A DNA stretch of 64,000 bases from JBDTSW01 sp963797835 (GTDB lineage: Bacteria; Actinomycetota; Thermoleophilia; Solirubrobacterales; 70-9). The stretch spans positions 186,001 to 250,000 of the forward strand of contig CAWCRN010000019.1 of assembly GCA_963797835.1 (NCBI GenBank), in the 5' to 3' direction. Below, piece after piece: positions 1 to 11,161 of the stretch. The position numbers and the translations under genes are program-made. The notes beneath the pieces were generated by a model that saw nothing but the letters and a program-made list of their open reading frames with translations, searched no databases and was not told the DNA's origin. The first letter of the stretch is position 1, and each line of letters begins with the position of its first letter.

Positions 1-756
1 CGATGGCCGGCGGGCCAGCCGCAGCGTGCGGCTGAGGGAGACGGAGCCTGTCGGCCCTACGTTGACCGCTCCCCTCACGGGGTTGGCCATCGCGGCCACG
101 AGGGCGCCGGTCGCGTCATCGATGTGGAGCAACTGGAGTCGAGGGTCGAAGCCGAGCTGGGTGGGAACGATCGGAAGCGAGAGGTATCTCGACAGCGGCG
201 TCTCCAGGTCCGGGCCGATCTCCGGCTGGAAGCGGAGCATGCAGCAGGTGACCTGAGGGTGGCGGCGGGCGAAGTTGGAGAAGTACTCCTCGAGCTCGGA
301 GATGTCCCGCTGGAACCGGGTGCGCAGCGGCATCCGCCGGGCGAGGTCCTCGCTGAAGAAGTACGGGGTGGCGCCCTCGCAGCCGTAGATGGCCGCCGAT
401 CCGCGGACGATCACCCGCTCCAGGGTCGGCGTGCGCTCGCAGGCGGCGAGAAGCTGGAGCGTCCCGATGACGTTGATGTCGTGGAGGGCGCGGGCCGGCT
501 TGCCGGGCTCCGGGTACCAGAGGATGCCGCAATGGACCACGGTGTCGGCCTCGGTCCCCGGGAGTATCCGCGACAGGAGCGGGTTGCGGATGTCGGCCTC
601 GACGAACTCGGTTCGCTCGAGATCGGCGGCCGGCGGGCGCGAGTCGATCCCGACGATGTGGTCGATGCCGGGCTCGCGCTCGAGCCGCCGGGCGAGCTCG
701 GACCCCCAGTGGCCCGAGACCCCGGTGATCACCACCCGGCGCCCCTCCGGCGGCAT
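1..756 (-). CDS. NAD-dependent epimerase/dehydratase, 3' end outside window
   Basis: Extended short-chain dehydrogenase of the epimerase family, predicted to act on a nucleotide sugar or similar substrate in the cytoplasm. The start ATG pairs with bases 754-756 and the frame is open for 252 codons to the window edge, so the C-terminus is missing. The N-terminus carries the nucleotide-binding turn VVITGVSGHWGSELARRL, a departure from the usual GxxGxxG. It is followed by an acidic residue in VGIDSRPP, the AD-like segment FVEADIRNP, and NVIGTLQLLAACE. The usual catalytic YxxxK is not clear: the equivalent region reads AIYGCEGATPYFFSEDLARR, so activity is uncertain. It is the last gene of a leftward run and starts 4 bp downstream of the next gene's stop. 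Family assignment is firm; substrate unknown. Confidence 0.8.
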   Translation of the reverse strand, partial: MPPEGRRVVITGVSGHWGSELARRLEREPGIDHIVGIDSRPPAADLERTEFVEADIRNPLLSRILPGTEADTVVHCGILWYPEPGKPARALHDINVIGTLQLLAACERTPTLERVIVRGSAAIYGCEGATPYFFSEDLARRMPLRTRFQRDISELEEYFSNFARRHPQVTCCMLRFQPEIGPDLETPLSRYLSLPIVPTQLGFDPRLQLLHIDDATGALVAAMANPVRGAVNVGPTGSVSLSRTLRLARRPS

Positions 757-760
757 CGAT

Positions 761-1126
761 CTAACCCTCAGCCTTAGGCTTAGATTCGTTCGCCTGCTGG
801 CGCAGATCCTCCTCGACCTCCGCAAGCCGGCGCTCAAGGCCCTCGAGGCGCCGCGCCAGCTCGGCTCCGGCGTCCTGCCCGCGTCTGGCCAGCTCGGCGC
901 CCGCGGCCTGTCCGCGCCGGGTCAGCTCCCCCCTTGCCTCCTGGCCCTTGCGACTCAGGTCGCCCCGGGCCTCGCGGCTGCGGCGGGCGAGCTCGTCGAC
1001 GAGCTCCCCGGCGCGCTCGCGGGTGGTCGCGGCCGACCCTGCGGTCGCCTGAAGGGTGCGCTCGATCGCGTCGCGAAGGGCATCGCCGACCCCGCGATCG
1101 CCGGTCTCTTCGCCGCTCTCGCTCAA
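761..1126 (-). CDS. Small helical phasin-like coiled-coil protein
   Basis: A 121-residue charged helical protein starting at a TTG (MSESGEETGDRG). The frame stays open upstream, but the upstream codons overlap the rightward gene at 1148 and look non-coding, so I chose the TTG. The middle holds an Arg/Gly/Glu/Ala repeat (RRGQAAGAELARRGQDAG) and the end a heptad pattern, RRLEGLERRLAEVEEDLRQQ. Such proteins resemble phasins or polyhydroxyalkanoate-associated regulators, but no specific motif proves it. The protein encoded at 1805-2146 ends in the same LERLERRL...RLEEIEDRL type of coiled coil, so the two may be distant paralogues on either side of the nucleoside-phosphorylase homologue. Function not known. 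Confidence 0.6.
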   Translation of the reverse strand: MSESGEETGDRGVGDALRDAIERTLQATAGSAATTRERAGELVDELARRSREARGDLSRKGQEARGELTRRGQAAGAELARRGQDAGAELARRLEGLERRLAEVEEDLRQQANESKPKAEG

Positions 1127-1147
1127 GGCTGGAAAGCTTAGAGAGAG

Positions 1148-1825
1148 ATGACCGATCACCTCCGCCCCACCGCCTCGATCGCGCCCGCCGCCCTGCTGCC
1201 CGGAGACCCCGGCCGCGCCCTGGCGCTCGCGCAGGACCTGCTGGAGGCGCCGCGGATGGCGAACCACGCCCGCGGGCTGTGGGGCTATACGGCGCGCACG
1301 CATGCCGGCGATGAGCTGACCATCCAGTCAACCGGCATCGGCGGCCCCAGCGTCGCGATCGTGCTCGAAGAGCTCGTGGACCTGGGGGTCGAGCGGGCGA
1401 TCCGGCTCGGCACCTGCCGCGCGCTCGGCCCCGGGCTCGAGCCGGGCGCCCTGGTGGTGGCCGAGGCCGCGATGGCGGTGGGTGCAAACGGGGAGGCCGA
1501 GCGCCCCAGGGCCCTCCCCGACCGCGCGCTCACCGAGGCCCTGCGGGGCGGGAGCGAGGCGCTCGAGGGCGTGACCGTCGCGGGCACGGACCTCTACTAC
1601 GACCCCGACGCCGAAGCGCGCGCCGCGCGATCGCTCGCGGCGGGTGCGCGCGTGATCGATCTGGGCACAACGGCCGCCTTCGAGGCCGGTTGCCGCCTGG
1701 GCGTGGCCGTCGCGAGCGCGCTTGTGGTCGTTCGCTCGCCCGGGGGCGAGGGGCTCGACGACGAGGAGACCGAGGCGGCGTCGCTGCGCCTGGGCCGGAT
1801 CGCCTCAGTCGCTCTTGGCGCCTGA
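1148..1825 (+). CDS. Purine/uridine phosphorylase superfamily protein, divergent
   Basis: 225-residue member of the PNP/UDP phosphorylase superfamily, whose members cleave nucleosides with phosphate. Seen: phosphate-loop motif LLPGDPGRA near residue 18, the core TGIGGPSVAIVLEEL, and VERAIRLGTCRAL, all typical of hexameric DeoD/Udp enzymes. A GAGAGAG purine run sits just before the ATG. Odd features: the ribose-binding segment that is normally EMEA reads IDLGTTAAFEAG, and the late active-site Asp that normally follows the V-x-x strand is replaced by RSPGG. Phosphorolysis of normal nucleosides is therefore doubtful. It may be a salvage enzyme of altered specificity or a binding protein. The gene overlaps the converging gene at its 3' end by 21 bp. 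Confidence 0.8.
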   Translation: MTDHLRPTASIAPAALLPGDPGRALALAQDLLEAPRMANHARGLWGYTARTHAGDELTIQSTGIGGPSVAIVLEELVDLGVERAIRLGTCRALGPGLEPGALVVAEAAMAVGANGEAERPRALPDRALTEALRGGSEALEGVTVAGTDLYYDPDAEARAARSLAAGARVIDLGTTAAFEAGCRLGVAVASALVVVRSPGGEGLDDEETEAASLRLGRIASVALGA

Positions 1826-2146
1826 CGTCGTCCGATTTCTGGCGCGCAGGGCGGCCACCTCGTCGCCGAGCTCGTCGAGGCGGTCCTCGATCTCCTCGAG
1901 CCTCGTGGACAGCGACCGGAGGCGGCGCTCGAGCCGCTCGAGGTCTGCCGCCGCGGGGACGCCCACGGCGCTCATCGCGCTGCGCTGCGCCTGGGCTGCC
2001 CGCTCCCCCGCACCCAACGCCCGTGACAGCGCCTGGCCGAACAGCGGGTTGTCCAGCAGCGCCTCGGCCAGATCGCCGAGCGCCTCCTCGCCCTTGGCGC
2101 GGAACCCGCTGCGATCCCCGGCGTCTGTCAGGCCCTCATCGGTCAT
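1805..2146 (-). CDS. Small helical coiled-coil protein
   Basis: 113-residue cytoplasmic protein from an ATG (MTDEGLTDAGD). The first half is hydrophobic-helical (GDLAEALLDNPLFGQALSRALGAGERA), a pattern seen in phasin or PHA-synthesis-regulator-like proteins. The second half is a coiled coil with repeated Leu heptads (LERLERRLRSLSTRLEEI). No catalytic residues are visible. The upstream 270 bp (2147-2419), shared divergently with the wall-hydrolase gene, contains no other gene that I can see and probably holds both promoters. Function not established. Confidence 0.65.
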   Translation of the reverse strand: MTDEGLTDAGDRSGFRAKGEEALGDLAEALLDNPLFGQALSRALGAGERAAQAQRSAMSAVGVPAAADLERLERRLRSLSTRLEEIEDRLDELGDEVAALRARNRTTSGAKSD

Positions 2147-2419
2147 CGGGTGGGCGGCCAGCGTACCGCCCCGGATGGTGCCCGCCGCGGACGGGGTGCA
2201 CCCTTCAAGAAAGTCCAGCTTTGTGCCGATTGTTTGGCGAGGGTTAAGTGGGCCGTGCACCTCCGCATCAATCCGATGGTTTCGGGTACGGTTGCCACGC
2301 CTGATTGAACGTTGCAAGGCGAGATCCGAACAAGTAGCGTTTCGTGCGCTCGGGTGCAGGCGATTGCCAAGGCGTTCGGGGAGGGACGGTCGGGCAGGTA
2401 GCCAGCCGAGTGTTTGAGG

Positions 2420-4923
2420 ATGAGACGGAACTTTCTACTGATGATCGCGCTTGCCTTCGCGGCTCTCGTAGCCGTGGCGGGAACGGCCGGCGCCCAGGGC
2501 GGGCTGATCGACGCCTCGGAGTCCGGGGTGGGCATCAACCTGCCGGGCGGCGAGGACCTGCCGCCGCTGGACGAGCTTCCCCAGTGCGCCAACCTCCGCG
2601 ACGACGACGACGACGGGCGCACCGACCTCGCCGACGCCGACTGCGCCGGCCCGCTTGACAACTCCGAGGCCGCGGCCGCGCCGCCGCCCGTCCCCGAGCC
2701 GGAGCCCGAGCCGGAGCCGGAGATACCGCCCGGGCCCGGCACCGGCCCCGGCACGCGGCGACCCCGGCAGCGGCGGCAACGGCAGCGCGGGCAACGGCAG
2801 CACCGGAGGCAACGGAGGCAACGGCGGTCAGGGCTCCGACGGCGGCGGTAATCAGGGCTCCCGACGGCGGCGACGGCGAGCCGACGGACAAGCCCGCCAA
2901 CCGCAACCCCGACGGCTCCCCCACCGACACCAACCCGACGCTGACGATCGCCGACTTCGGCCCGGCGCCGATGGGCGTCCCGAACTTCGTCATCGACCAG
3001 TTCTCGATCCCGCCCTTCCTGCTTCCGATCTACCAGGCCTGCGGCACCGAGTACGGGATCCCGTGGCAGGTGCTGGCCTCGATCAACCGGATCGAGACCG
3101 CGTTCGGCACCAACCTCAACGTCTCGACCGCCGGCGCCCTCGGCTGGATGCAGTTCATGCCCGCGACCTGGGAGGCCTACGGGGTCGACGCCAACTCCGA
3201 CGGGCGCAAGGACCCCTACAACCCGGTCGACGCGATCTGCGCCGCCGCCCGCTACCTCAACGCCTCCGGCGGCGAGGAGGACCTGCGGACCGCGATCTTC
3301 GCCTACAACCACGCCGACTGGTACGTCGACGAGGTCCTGCTCTACGCGCGCCAGTACGGCGAGCTCCCCGACGACCTGGTCGGCTCGCTGACCGGCCTCA
3401 CCGAGGGCGCCCGGTTCCCGGTCGCCGCCGACGCCCGCTACGCCGACGACATCTCCGAGCGCGAGGCCCAGAAGCGCTCGGCCCCCCGCAAGGGCGTCGC
3501 CGGCAACGCCGCCGACGTGGTCTCAACCTCAGCCACACGTCGAGGGATCAACATCTACTCGAACCAGGGCGCCCCGGTCGTCGCCGTCAACGACGGCGTC
3601 ATCCGCGAGGTCGGCGAATCGAAGAAGCTCGGCAAGTACATCGTCCTCCAGGACTCCTACGGCAACCGCTTCACCTACGCCGAGCTGGGCCGCGTCTCCG
3701 AGGTCTATCCGGTGCCGAAGGAGCAGAAGCTGACGGCGGACGACTTCCGTCTGGTCAGCCCCGGCAAGGACGAGAAGCCCTCCGCCCCGGCCAGCGACGC
3801 CGCCCGCGACGAGAAGGTGCTGGCGGCATCCGACGCCGGGCGCTCCGAGCCCGCCGGGCGCGAGCAGGCAGAGCAGTCCCAGCTCGGCCCGCTCAACACC
3901 GAGGACATGCGCCAGCGCCTCTACGCCTTCCCGGAGCGTCCGCAGAACGTCGGGCGAGCCGACGTCACCGGCCAGCTCGACGAGCTTCTGGCCGACCGCT
4001 TCCCCGGCTACGAGAGCTTCAAGTCCTACCTCGGCGGGGTGATGAAGTTCGACAGCGACACGATGGAGATGGAGGCCCTGCGCGAGGGCTCCCAGGTGGT
4101 CGCCGGCACCGTCCTCGGGCGCATCGGCGACGGCGGCGAGATGGCCGACCACGTCAACTTCGCGATCCAGCCCGCCGGCCGCGGCGCCCCCAAGATCGAC
4201 CCGAAGCCGATCCTCGACGGCTGGAAGCTGCTCGAGGCGACCGCGATCTACCGCGCCGCCGGCAAGAACCCGTTCGAGGGGACGGGCGTGAGCGTCGGCC
4301 AGATCCTGCTGATGTCGAAGGAGCAGCTGGAGCGCCGCGTCCTGGCCAACCCGCGCCTCGAGCTCGCGGCCTGCGACCGCGAGTACGTCGCGGGCGGTCA
4401 GATCGACCGCCGGCTGATGGCGATCATGGAGTACCTGACCGCGCGCGGCTACCGCCTGACCATCACCTCGATGCTCTGCGGGCGGGAGACCAGCATCACC
4501 AGCTCCGGCAACGTCAGCCACCACTCCTTCGGGTCCGCGATCGACATCGCCGCGATCAACGACCAGCCGGTGCTCGGCAACCAGGGGCCCGGCACGCTCA
4601 GCTACTCGCTCGTCAGGGACGTCCTGCAGCTGCAGGGCACCATGCTCCCGGACCAGGTGATCACCCTCATGGACCTCGGTGGCCCGAGCTTCGCGATGAG
4701 CGACCACGACGACCACGTCCACATCGGCTACTCGCCCGCGACCGGACCGGGCTCCGACCCGGACAAGCAGTTCGTCCAGCTCCTGAAGCCGGACCAGTGG
4801 GAGCGCCTGATCGGCCGCATCGCCGAGATCGACAACCCCGAGGTGCCCACCGGGGCGTCGAAGTTCTCGCTTCCCTCGAACAAGGGCCAGCACCGCGCCT
4901 CCGACGCCCACGTCGGCGAGTAG
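2420..4923 (+). CDS. Secreted multidomain wall hydrolase: SLT transglycosylase, degenerate LytM, M15-like peptidase
   Basis: About 830 residues if two frame slips near 2755 and 2862, in the Gly/Asn/Ser-rich linker, are bridged. Order: signal peptide (MRRNFLLMIALAFAALVAVAGTAGA), Asp-rich calcium-type loop (DDDDDGRTDLADADC), Pro/Glu and Gly linkers, then a soluble lytic transglycosylase core with catalytic Glu in SINRIETAFGTN and downstream GWMQFMPATWE and AFAYNHADWYV-like motifs. A LytM/M23-like fold follows (GINIYSNQGAPVVAVNDGVI) whose zinc ligands are replaced. The C-terminus has SHHSFGSAIDI and HDDHVHIGY, the His-Asp-His set of M15/VanY-type peptidases. It should act on peptidoglycan outside the membrane. 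ATG 2420 is chosen; an in-frame TTG lies 6 bp upstream. Confidence 0.85.
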
Positions 4924-5038
4924 CCTCGCCGCCCTGAGCGCGAACCTCCTCCCCTTCGTCCAGTTCGATTTCGCGGGCCGCCTGGGCCCCGACGACGGCC
5001 GCTATCTCATCCGCTCCGCCGCGGGCGAGGCGGAGCAC

Positions 5039-5848
5039 GTGCTGGTCGTCGGGGGCGTTGGCGGGCTCGCGATCGGGATGCGCCGGGGGCGGCGGCGCCG
5101 GGGGCGCCCGAAGCGGGCCGGCGCCGACGGGCCGTCCGAGGTGCCGATCACCCGGCTCACGGTGATCCGGCCGGGCGCCTTCGCGAGCGGCGAGGAGGCG
5201 GAGCGCTGGCTTCGCGACTCAGGCGAGGACGCCGAGGACGCCGACGAGGTGATCGCCGAGGCCCTCGGGATCGTCAACCGGGCCCTGCACGCCCACCGCC
5301 TGGCCACCCAGGACCCGCACGGGGGCGGCGTCTCGGCCGGCTACGCGCTCGCCACCCGCCTCGGCTACGGGACCGGCGACGAGCTGGCCGACGGGCGCTG
5401 GGCCGAGGCGGTCGAGGTGCCGCCGGCGCCCGGCCCGCGGGCCCGCACCGAGGCCCTGCGCCCCCAGGAGCGGATGGCCGCCGAGCTGGGCCGCCGCGAG
5501 GCACCCGACGCCTGCGAGACGCTGCTCCTCCGCGCGCGCGCCGACCTCGAGGCCGATCGGATGCGGGAGGCGGCGCTTCAGCTGCGGGTCGGGCTCGAGG
5601 CGCTGCTGGTGGAGGTGAAGGCCCAGGCCGCCCCGGCGGGCTCCGGCGCCTCGGCCCAGCTCGCCTCCGACCAGGCCGCGCGCCAGATCGAGGACCTCGA
5701 GACGCTGCGCGACCGCCGCGCGATCACCGGCGAGGCCGCCAACGAGGCGGTCGCGGGCGAGCTGTCCCCCGAGCGCGGCGCCGAGGTCGCCGAGACGCTC
5801 GCGCTGTGCGACCGCGTGCTGCGGCGCCGGCGGATCCTGGCGCGGTAG
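5039..5848 (+). CDS. Uncharacterised Arg-rich protein with helical C-terminus
   Basis: 269 residues from a GTG at 5039. I do not recognise the family. The N-terminal part is hydrophobic then strongly basic (GVGGLAIGMRRGRRRRGRPKR), the middle looks like a small alpha/beta domain, and the C-terminal 120 residues are helical and acidic (ACETLLLRARADLEADRMREAALQLRVGLEALL), suggesting oligomerisation. The reading frame is open and plausible upstream: from a CTG at 4934 it would encode SANLLPFVQFDFAGRLGPDDGRYLIRSAAGEAEHVLVV. This looks like genuine protein, so the true start may lie there or further upstream behind a lost base. It follows the wall hydrolase closely on the same strand and may be cotranscribed. 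Confidence 0.6.
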   Translation: MLVVGGVGGLAIGMRRGRRRRGRPKRAGADGPSEVPITRLTVIRPGAFASGEEAERWLRDSGEDAEDADEVIAEALGIVNRALHAHRLATQDPHGGGVSAGYALATRLGYGTGDELADGRWAEAVEVPPAPGPRARTEALRPQERMAAELGRREAPDACETLLLRARADLEADRMREAALQLRVGLEALLVEVKAQAAPAGSGASAQLASDQAARQIEDLETLRDRRAITGEAANEAVAGELSPERGAEVAETLALCDRVLRRRRILAR

Positions 5849-5896
5849 GGCCGCGGCGCCCGGGCAAGCGGCCACGGCGCCGCGATTGGGGTGTTT

Positions 5897-5913
5897 GGCC
5901 CGCATAGCGGGCC
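5897..5913. terminator. Hairpin between convergent genes
   Basis: GGCCCGC-ATA-GCGGGCC is a perfect 7-bp stem with a 3-base loop. It lies between the rightward gene ending at 5848 and the leftward sirtuin gene ending at 5986. Outer arms GTTTGG and CCAAAC flank it and could form an alternative longer structure. There is no T-tract, so its role as a terminator is inferred from position. Confidence 0.4.
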
Positions 5914-5938
5914 CAACTCACCAAACGCCCGGTTGACC

Positions 5939-5987
5939 CTGCGGCCCGAGCCCTTGGCACGGCGGAGACCGCTGCGGCCCGAGCCCT
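5939..5987. repeat. 16-bp direct repeat at the 3' end of the sirtuin gene
   Basis: CTGCGGCCCGAGCCCT occurs at 5939-5954 and again at 5972-5987, a spacing of 33 bp. The second copy overlaps the sirtuin stop codon. It may be a small local duplication; no function is visible. Confidence 0.6.
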
Positions 5988-6752
5988 AGCCCGCCGGGGC
6001 GGGCTCGCCCAGCGCGGCGAGCACGGCGTCGAGCTCGGCCACCACGTCGCCGTCGAGGCGCACCGCTGCCCTGTCGTCGTACGGGGTCGCGCCCTGGGTG
6101 ACGACCGCCACACGCCCCCCGGCGGCCAGCGTCAGCTCCGGGAGGGCGGCGACGGGGTAGACCTCCAGCGAGGAGCCCACGCAGAGCAGCAGCTCGGCGC
6201 CGGCGCACAGCTCCTGCGCCTCGGCCATCGCCGCCTCCGGCAGGTATTCCCCGAAGAGCACGACGTCGGGCTTCACCTTCCCCATGCAGCATCCGCACGT
6301 GGCGATCCCGTCCTCGTCGAAGAGCTCCTCGACGGCCTCGAGCGCGTAGCTCGCGCCGCATGTCGTGCAGCTCGACGTGGCGATCGAGCCGTGCACCTCC
6401 ACCACCCGCTCGGATCCCGCGGCCCGGTGCAGGCGATCGATGTTCTGGGTCACGACGCCCGCGAGCATGCCGCGGCTCTCGAGCGCGGCGAGCGCCTCGT
6501 GGGCGGGGTTCGGGCGCTTTTCGCCCAGCGACGCGAAGCGCGGGCGGTAGTACTCCCAGAAGGCCGCCGTGTCCCGGTGGAAGGCGTCGATGTGGGCGAC
6601 CTTCATCGGGTCGACCTTCGTCCACAGCCCCTTCCCGGGAGTGCGGAAGTCGGGGATGCCGGACGGGACGGAGATCCCCGCGCCGGTGAGCGCGACGGTG
6701 CAGGCGGACTCGCGGATCAGCTCCGCGAGCCGCGGCGCGGACGCGGCGGCGT

Positions 6753-6768
<16 letters not shown>
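5986..6768 (-). CDS. cobB: Sirtuin: NAD-dependent protein deacylase
   Basis: 260-residue SIR2-family enzyme that removes acyl groups from lysine using NAD+, releasing nicotinamide and O-acyl-ADP-ribose. Seen in order: GAGIS nucleotide loop (TGAGISVPSGIPDFR), TQNIDRLH, catalytic His in VEVHGS, a four-Cys zinc ribbon (CTTC then CGCC), KPDVVLFGE, and the late NAD-binding GSSLEVYP. The GTG start at 6768 (MAGQVDAAASAPRLAE) overlaps the last 16 bases of the upstream beta-oxidation gene, implying translational coupling. Bacterial sirtuins reactivate acyl-CoA synthetases, which fits the fatty-acid context; the actual target here is inference. The zinc site and all catalytic residues are intact. Confidence 0.92.
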
Positions 6769-8750
<1,982 letters not shown>

Positions 8751-8817
8751 CTTGACTCCGATCTGGGGTTGCGGTTGGGCGCGGCGGGGAAGCGTATCTG
8801 CCCGCTGCGGGCCCGCG

Positions 8818-10206
8818 CTACGCGGGAGCGAGCGGCTTGATCGCGTGGTGGAGGCTGAAGACCTCCTCCGGGTCGTACTCGGCCTTCACCGCGGCAAGCC
8901 GGTCGTAGTTGGCCTCGCCATAGCCGGCCCGGACCCGATCCTCTCCCTCGTCGCCGACGAAGTTCAGGTAGACGCCGCCGGTCGCCCAGGGGCGCACGTC
9001 GGCGCAGATCCCGCGCGCCCAGGCGATCGCGGCCTCATCGTCCTCGGGCCGCTCCCAGAGGCCCAGCGGGTGCACCACCCAGCTCGCCGACCGGTGGGGC
9101 AGGGGCCACTTCTCGGCCCCGCGCGCCACCGCGCCGCCCCAGGGGAAGGCGAGATGCTGCGACGGCGACGGCACCACCATGTCGTGAGCACGCGAGCAGA
9201 AGACCTCGACGGCCTCGTCCGGGAACCCGGTCAGGTGCTCGGCCGACCAGTAGTTGCGGAACCCGGGCGGATCGTCGATCGCGCACTGGATCTCCGCGTA
9301 CGGCATCTCCGCGATCAACTCCGCCTCGGGCTCGAGTGCGAGGATCGGCGCGAGCGCATCGCGCATCTCCGCCTCGGTGCCGGCGTAGACGGCGATCACG
9401 CCGGCGCAGAGCTCACCCTGGAGGCGGTCGGGGACGAACTCCTCGGGCGGCCCGGTGATGTATGCCAGGCCGCCCCCCAGTTCCTCGGGGGCGCCGGCGT
9501 CGAGCAGGTCGCGATAGGTGTGCGCCAGCTCGGGGCCACGGTCCGCCGGCCACAGCAGCAGCGCGAACGCGGCCGCCGGGAGCGGGCGGAGGCCGAAAAC
9601 GAGCCGCGTGGCCACGCCGAAGTTGCCGCCCGCCCCATGCAGGGCCCAGAACAGCTCCGGGTTCTCGTCCTCGTTCGCGATCACCGTACGTCCGTCCGCC
9701 GTCACAAGCTCTACCTCGATCAGGCTGTCGCAGGCGAAGCCGAACTTGCGCTCCAGCCAGGTGGAGCCGCCGCCGAGACTCAGCCCCGCTACCCCGGTCG
9801 TCGAGACCCGGCCCCCGGGCGACATCAGCCCGTGCGGCTGCGTCGCCCGGTCGAAGTGACTCCAGGTGGCGCCCCCAGCCGCTGTCGCGGTCCTGTCGCC
9901 GGGGTCGACCTCCACGGCGTTCATCCGCCGCACGTCAACGACCAGTCCCCCGTCGGTGAGGCTGGCGCCCGCCACGCTGTGGCCGCCACCACGTACCGCC
10001 ACCTCGAGCCCGTGCTCGCGGGCGTGCGCGATGGCCGCGGCGACGTCAGCGGGTGACTGGCACTGAGCGATCACGGCGGGGCGGCGGTCGATCATCGAGT
10101 TGAAGATCGATCGTGCCTCCTCGTAGCCCTCGTCCTGCGGCTCGAGAACCGCGCCCGAGAAACCCTCGCGAAGCGCTGCGGAGTCGTTACCCATGGCGTC
10201 AAGCAT
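8818..10206 (-). CDS. FAD-linked oxidoreductase, berberine-bridge-enzyme type
   Basis: 462-residue flavoprotein with an N-terminal FAD-binding type 4 domain and a C-terminal BBE segment. The motif RGGGHSVAGASLTDGG near residue 70 contains the His that usually carries covalent FAD, and TTGVAGLSLGGGSTWLERK follows. The C-terminus ends in NYDRLAAVKAEYDPEEVFSLHHAI, the BBE signature. Homologues oxidise alcohols, sugars or alkaloid-like compounds; the substrate here is unknown. The ATG at 10206 overlaps the upstream stop as TAATG, which fixes the start and implies coupling to the SRPBCC and PadR genes. The stop codon lies in the 3-base loop of a perfect 6-bp hairpin (8812-8826). Confidence 0.9.
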   Translation of the reverse strand: MLDAMGNDSAALREGFSGAVLEPQDEGYEEARSIFNSMIDRRPAVIAQCQSPADVAAAIAHAREHGLEVAVRGGGHSVAGASLTDGGLVVDVRRMNAVEVDPGDRTATAAGGATWSHFDRATQPHGLMSPGGRVSTTGVAGLSLGGGSTWLERKFGFACDSLIEVELVTADGRTVIANEDENPELFWALHGAGGNFGVATRLVFGLRPLPAAAFALLLWPADRGPELAHTYRDLLDAGAPEELGGGLAYITGPPEEFVPDRLQGELCAGVIAVYAGTEAEMRDALAPILALEPEAELIAEMPYAEIQCAIDDPPGFRNYWSAEHLTGFPDEAVEVFCSRAHDMVVPSPSQHLAFPWGGAVARGAEKWPLPHRSASWVVHPLGLWERPEDDEAAIAWARGICADVRPWATGGVYLNFVGDEGEDRVRAGYGEANYDRLAAVKAEYDPEEVFSLHHAIKPLAPA

Positions 10207-10664
10207 TACGCACTCGCGAAGTGCGCGGCCTCCTCGACCTCCTTCTTGAGCCGGAGCAGCGAGCGCTGCATCGAGCGCCGCTGCTGGGTGCGGATGAACA
10301 GCCAATTCGTGATCGGGGCGAATGGGCCGCCGCCGCGCAGCTCGTAGGCCAGCGCCTGCTCGACCAGGGTCCCCTCCCCCCTCACCTCGAAGGTCGTCGT
10401 CAGCTCGCCCTCGGTCTCCGGGTCCGAGAACCGGACCCGATGGAGCCGGCGCGGCTGGTGCTCGAGCACGGTCTCGGCTACGTCGCCCCGCCCGGCTGGG
10501 GTCGAGCGCCAGCGCAGTTCGCCGCCCACCTCCGGGTATCCCTCGCTGGTCACGACCGCGGCGAAGCCGTCGACCCAGGTCGGCCACCAGCGTGGCTCGA
10601 AGTGGTGGTCCCAGGTCTCGGCCAGCGACGCCTCGATCATCACGGCCTCCGCGACCTCCGTCAC
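10206..10664 (-). CDS. SRPBCC (START/polyketide-cyclase-like) protein
   Basis: 152 residues with the helix-grip pattern of the SRPBCC superfamily: EASLAETWDHHFEPRWWPTW at the start, a run of beta strands (GGELRWRST, RVRFSDPETEGELTTTFEV), and a long C-terminal helix. These proteins bind hydrophobic ligands or modify polyketide-like molecules; here the role is unassigned. The GTG start at 10664 overlaps the PadR stop as GTGA, and its stop overlaps the ATG of the FAD oxidase as TAATG. The three genes therefore form a translationally coupled operon. The pairing suggests that the PadR protein senses a compound handled by this protein and the oxidase. Confidence 0.82.
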   Translation of the reverse strand: MTEVAEAVMIEASLAETWDHHFEPRWWPTWVDGFAAVVTSEGYPEVGGELRWRSTPAGRGDVAETVLEHQPRRLHRVRFSDPETEGELTTTFEVRGEGTLVEQALAYELRGGGPFAPITNWLFIRTQQRRSMQRSLLRLKKEVEEAAHFASA

Positions 10665-11161
10665 TCGTAGACCTCGCGCTTGATCAGCGTCACCGAGCGG
10701 ATGACGGAGTCGAGGAACGGCTCCACCTCGGAGCGCAGCCGCTTGTACTCGCGCCGCCCCTCCCTCGTCAGCGCGTAGTAGCGCCGGGTACGCCGGTCGG
10801 GGTGCTCCCAGGAGCCCTCGATCAGCCCGCGCGACTCGAGCTCGCGCAACAGCGGATAGATCGTGTTCGGGTTCGCGGAGATCGCCCCCTCCGTGATCCG
10901 CTCGATCTCCTCGATCAGGCGGTTGCCGTACGCGGGCTCGCGTGCGATCAGGTGAAGGACGAGCAGAGGCACCACGTCGCGGCGGCGTATCTCGCCCCCG
11001 AAGACGTCCATCGAGCGGCCTCCACGCTTGCCGGGCGCGCGGCCCGCCTGCTCGCTCGCCGCCCGCTCGCGGGCGGACTTGGCCGCCCGCGTGACCGGGT
11101 CGGAGGCGGCGCGCGACCCGCCACCCGAGCCCCGTCGCTGCCGCTTGGCGCGCTCGGCCAT
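10661..11161 (-). CDS. PadR-family transcriptional regulator
   Basis: 166 residues. A basic, low-complexity N-terminal tail of about 60 residues precedes the PadR winged helix (LLVLHLIAREPAYGNRLIEEIERITEGAISANPNTIYPLLRELESRGLIEGSWE) and its RRYYALTREGRREY wing. PadR proteins repress genes for handling phenolics, drugs or other small ligands. I chose the ATG at 11161 because TATAGT, a good -10 box, lies at 11169-11174 with its expected start point on the ATG, suggesting a leaderless message. No clear -35 is present. An upstream in-frame ATG at 11221 is possible. It is the first gene of a coupled three-gene operon and probably autoregulates it. Confidence 0.88.
   Translation of the reverse strand: MAERAKRQRRGSGGGSRAASDPVTRAAKSARERAASEQAGRAPGKRGGRSMDVFGGEIRRRDVVPLLVLHLIAREPAYGNRLIEEIERITEGAISANPNTIYPLLRELESRGLIEGSWEHPDRRTRRYYALTREGRREYKRLRSEVEPFLDSVIRSVTLIKREVYE

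Noticed and set aside
2143..3312. Long minus-strand frame over the wall-hydrolase gene, and similar long antisense frames elsewhere.
   Set aside because: High G+C gives long antisense frames; these are Arg/Gly/Ala-rich, lack motifs, and lie opposite well-supported genes.
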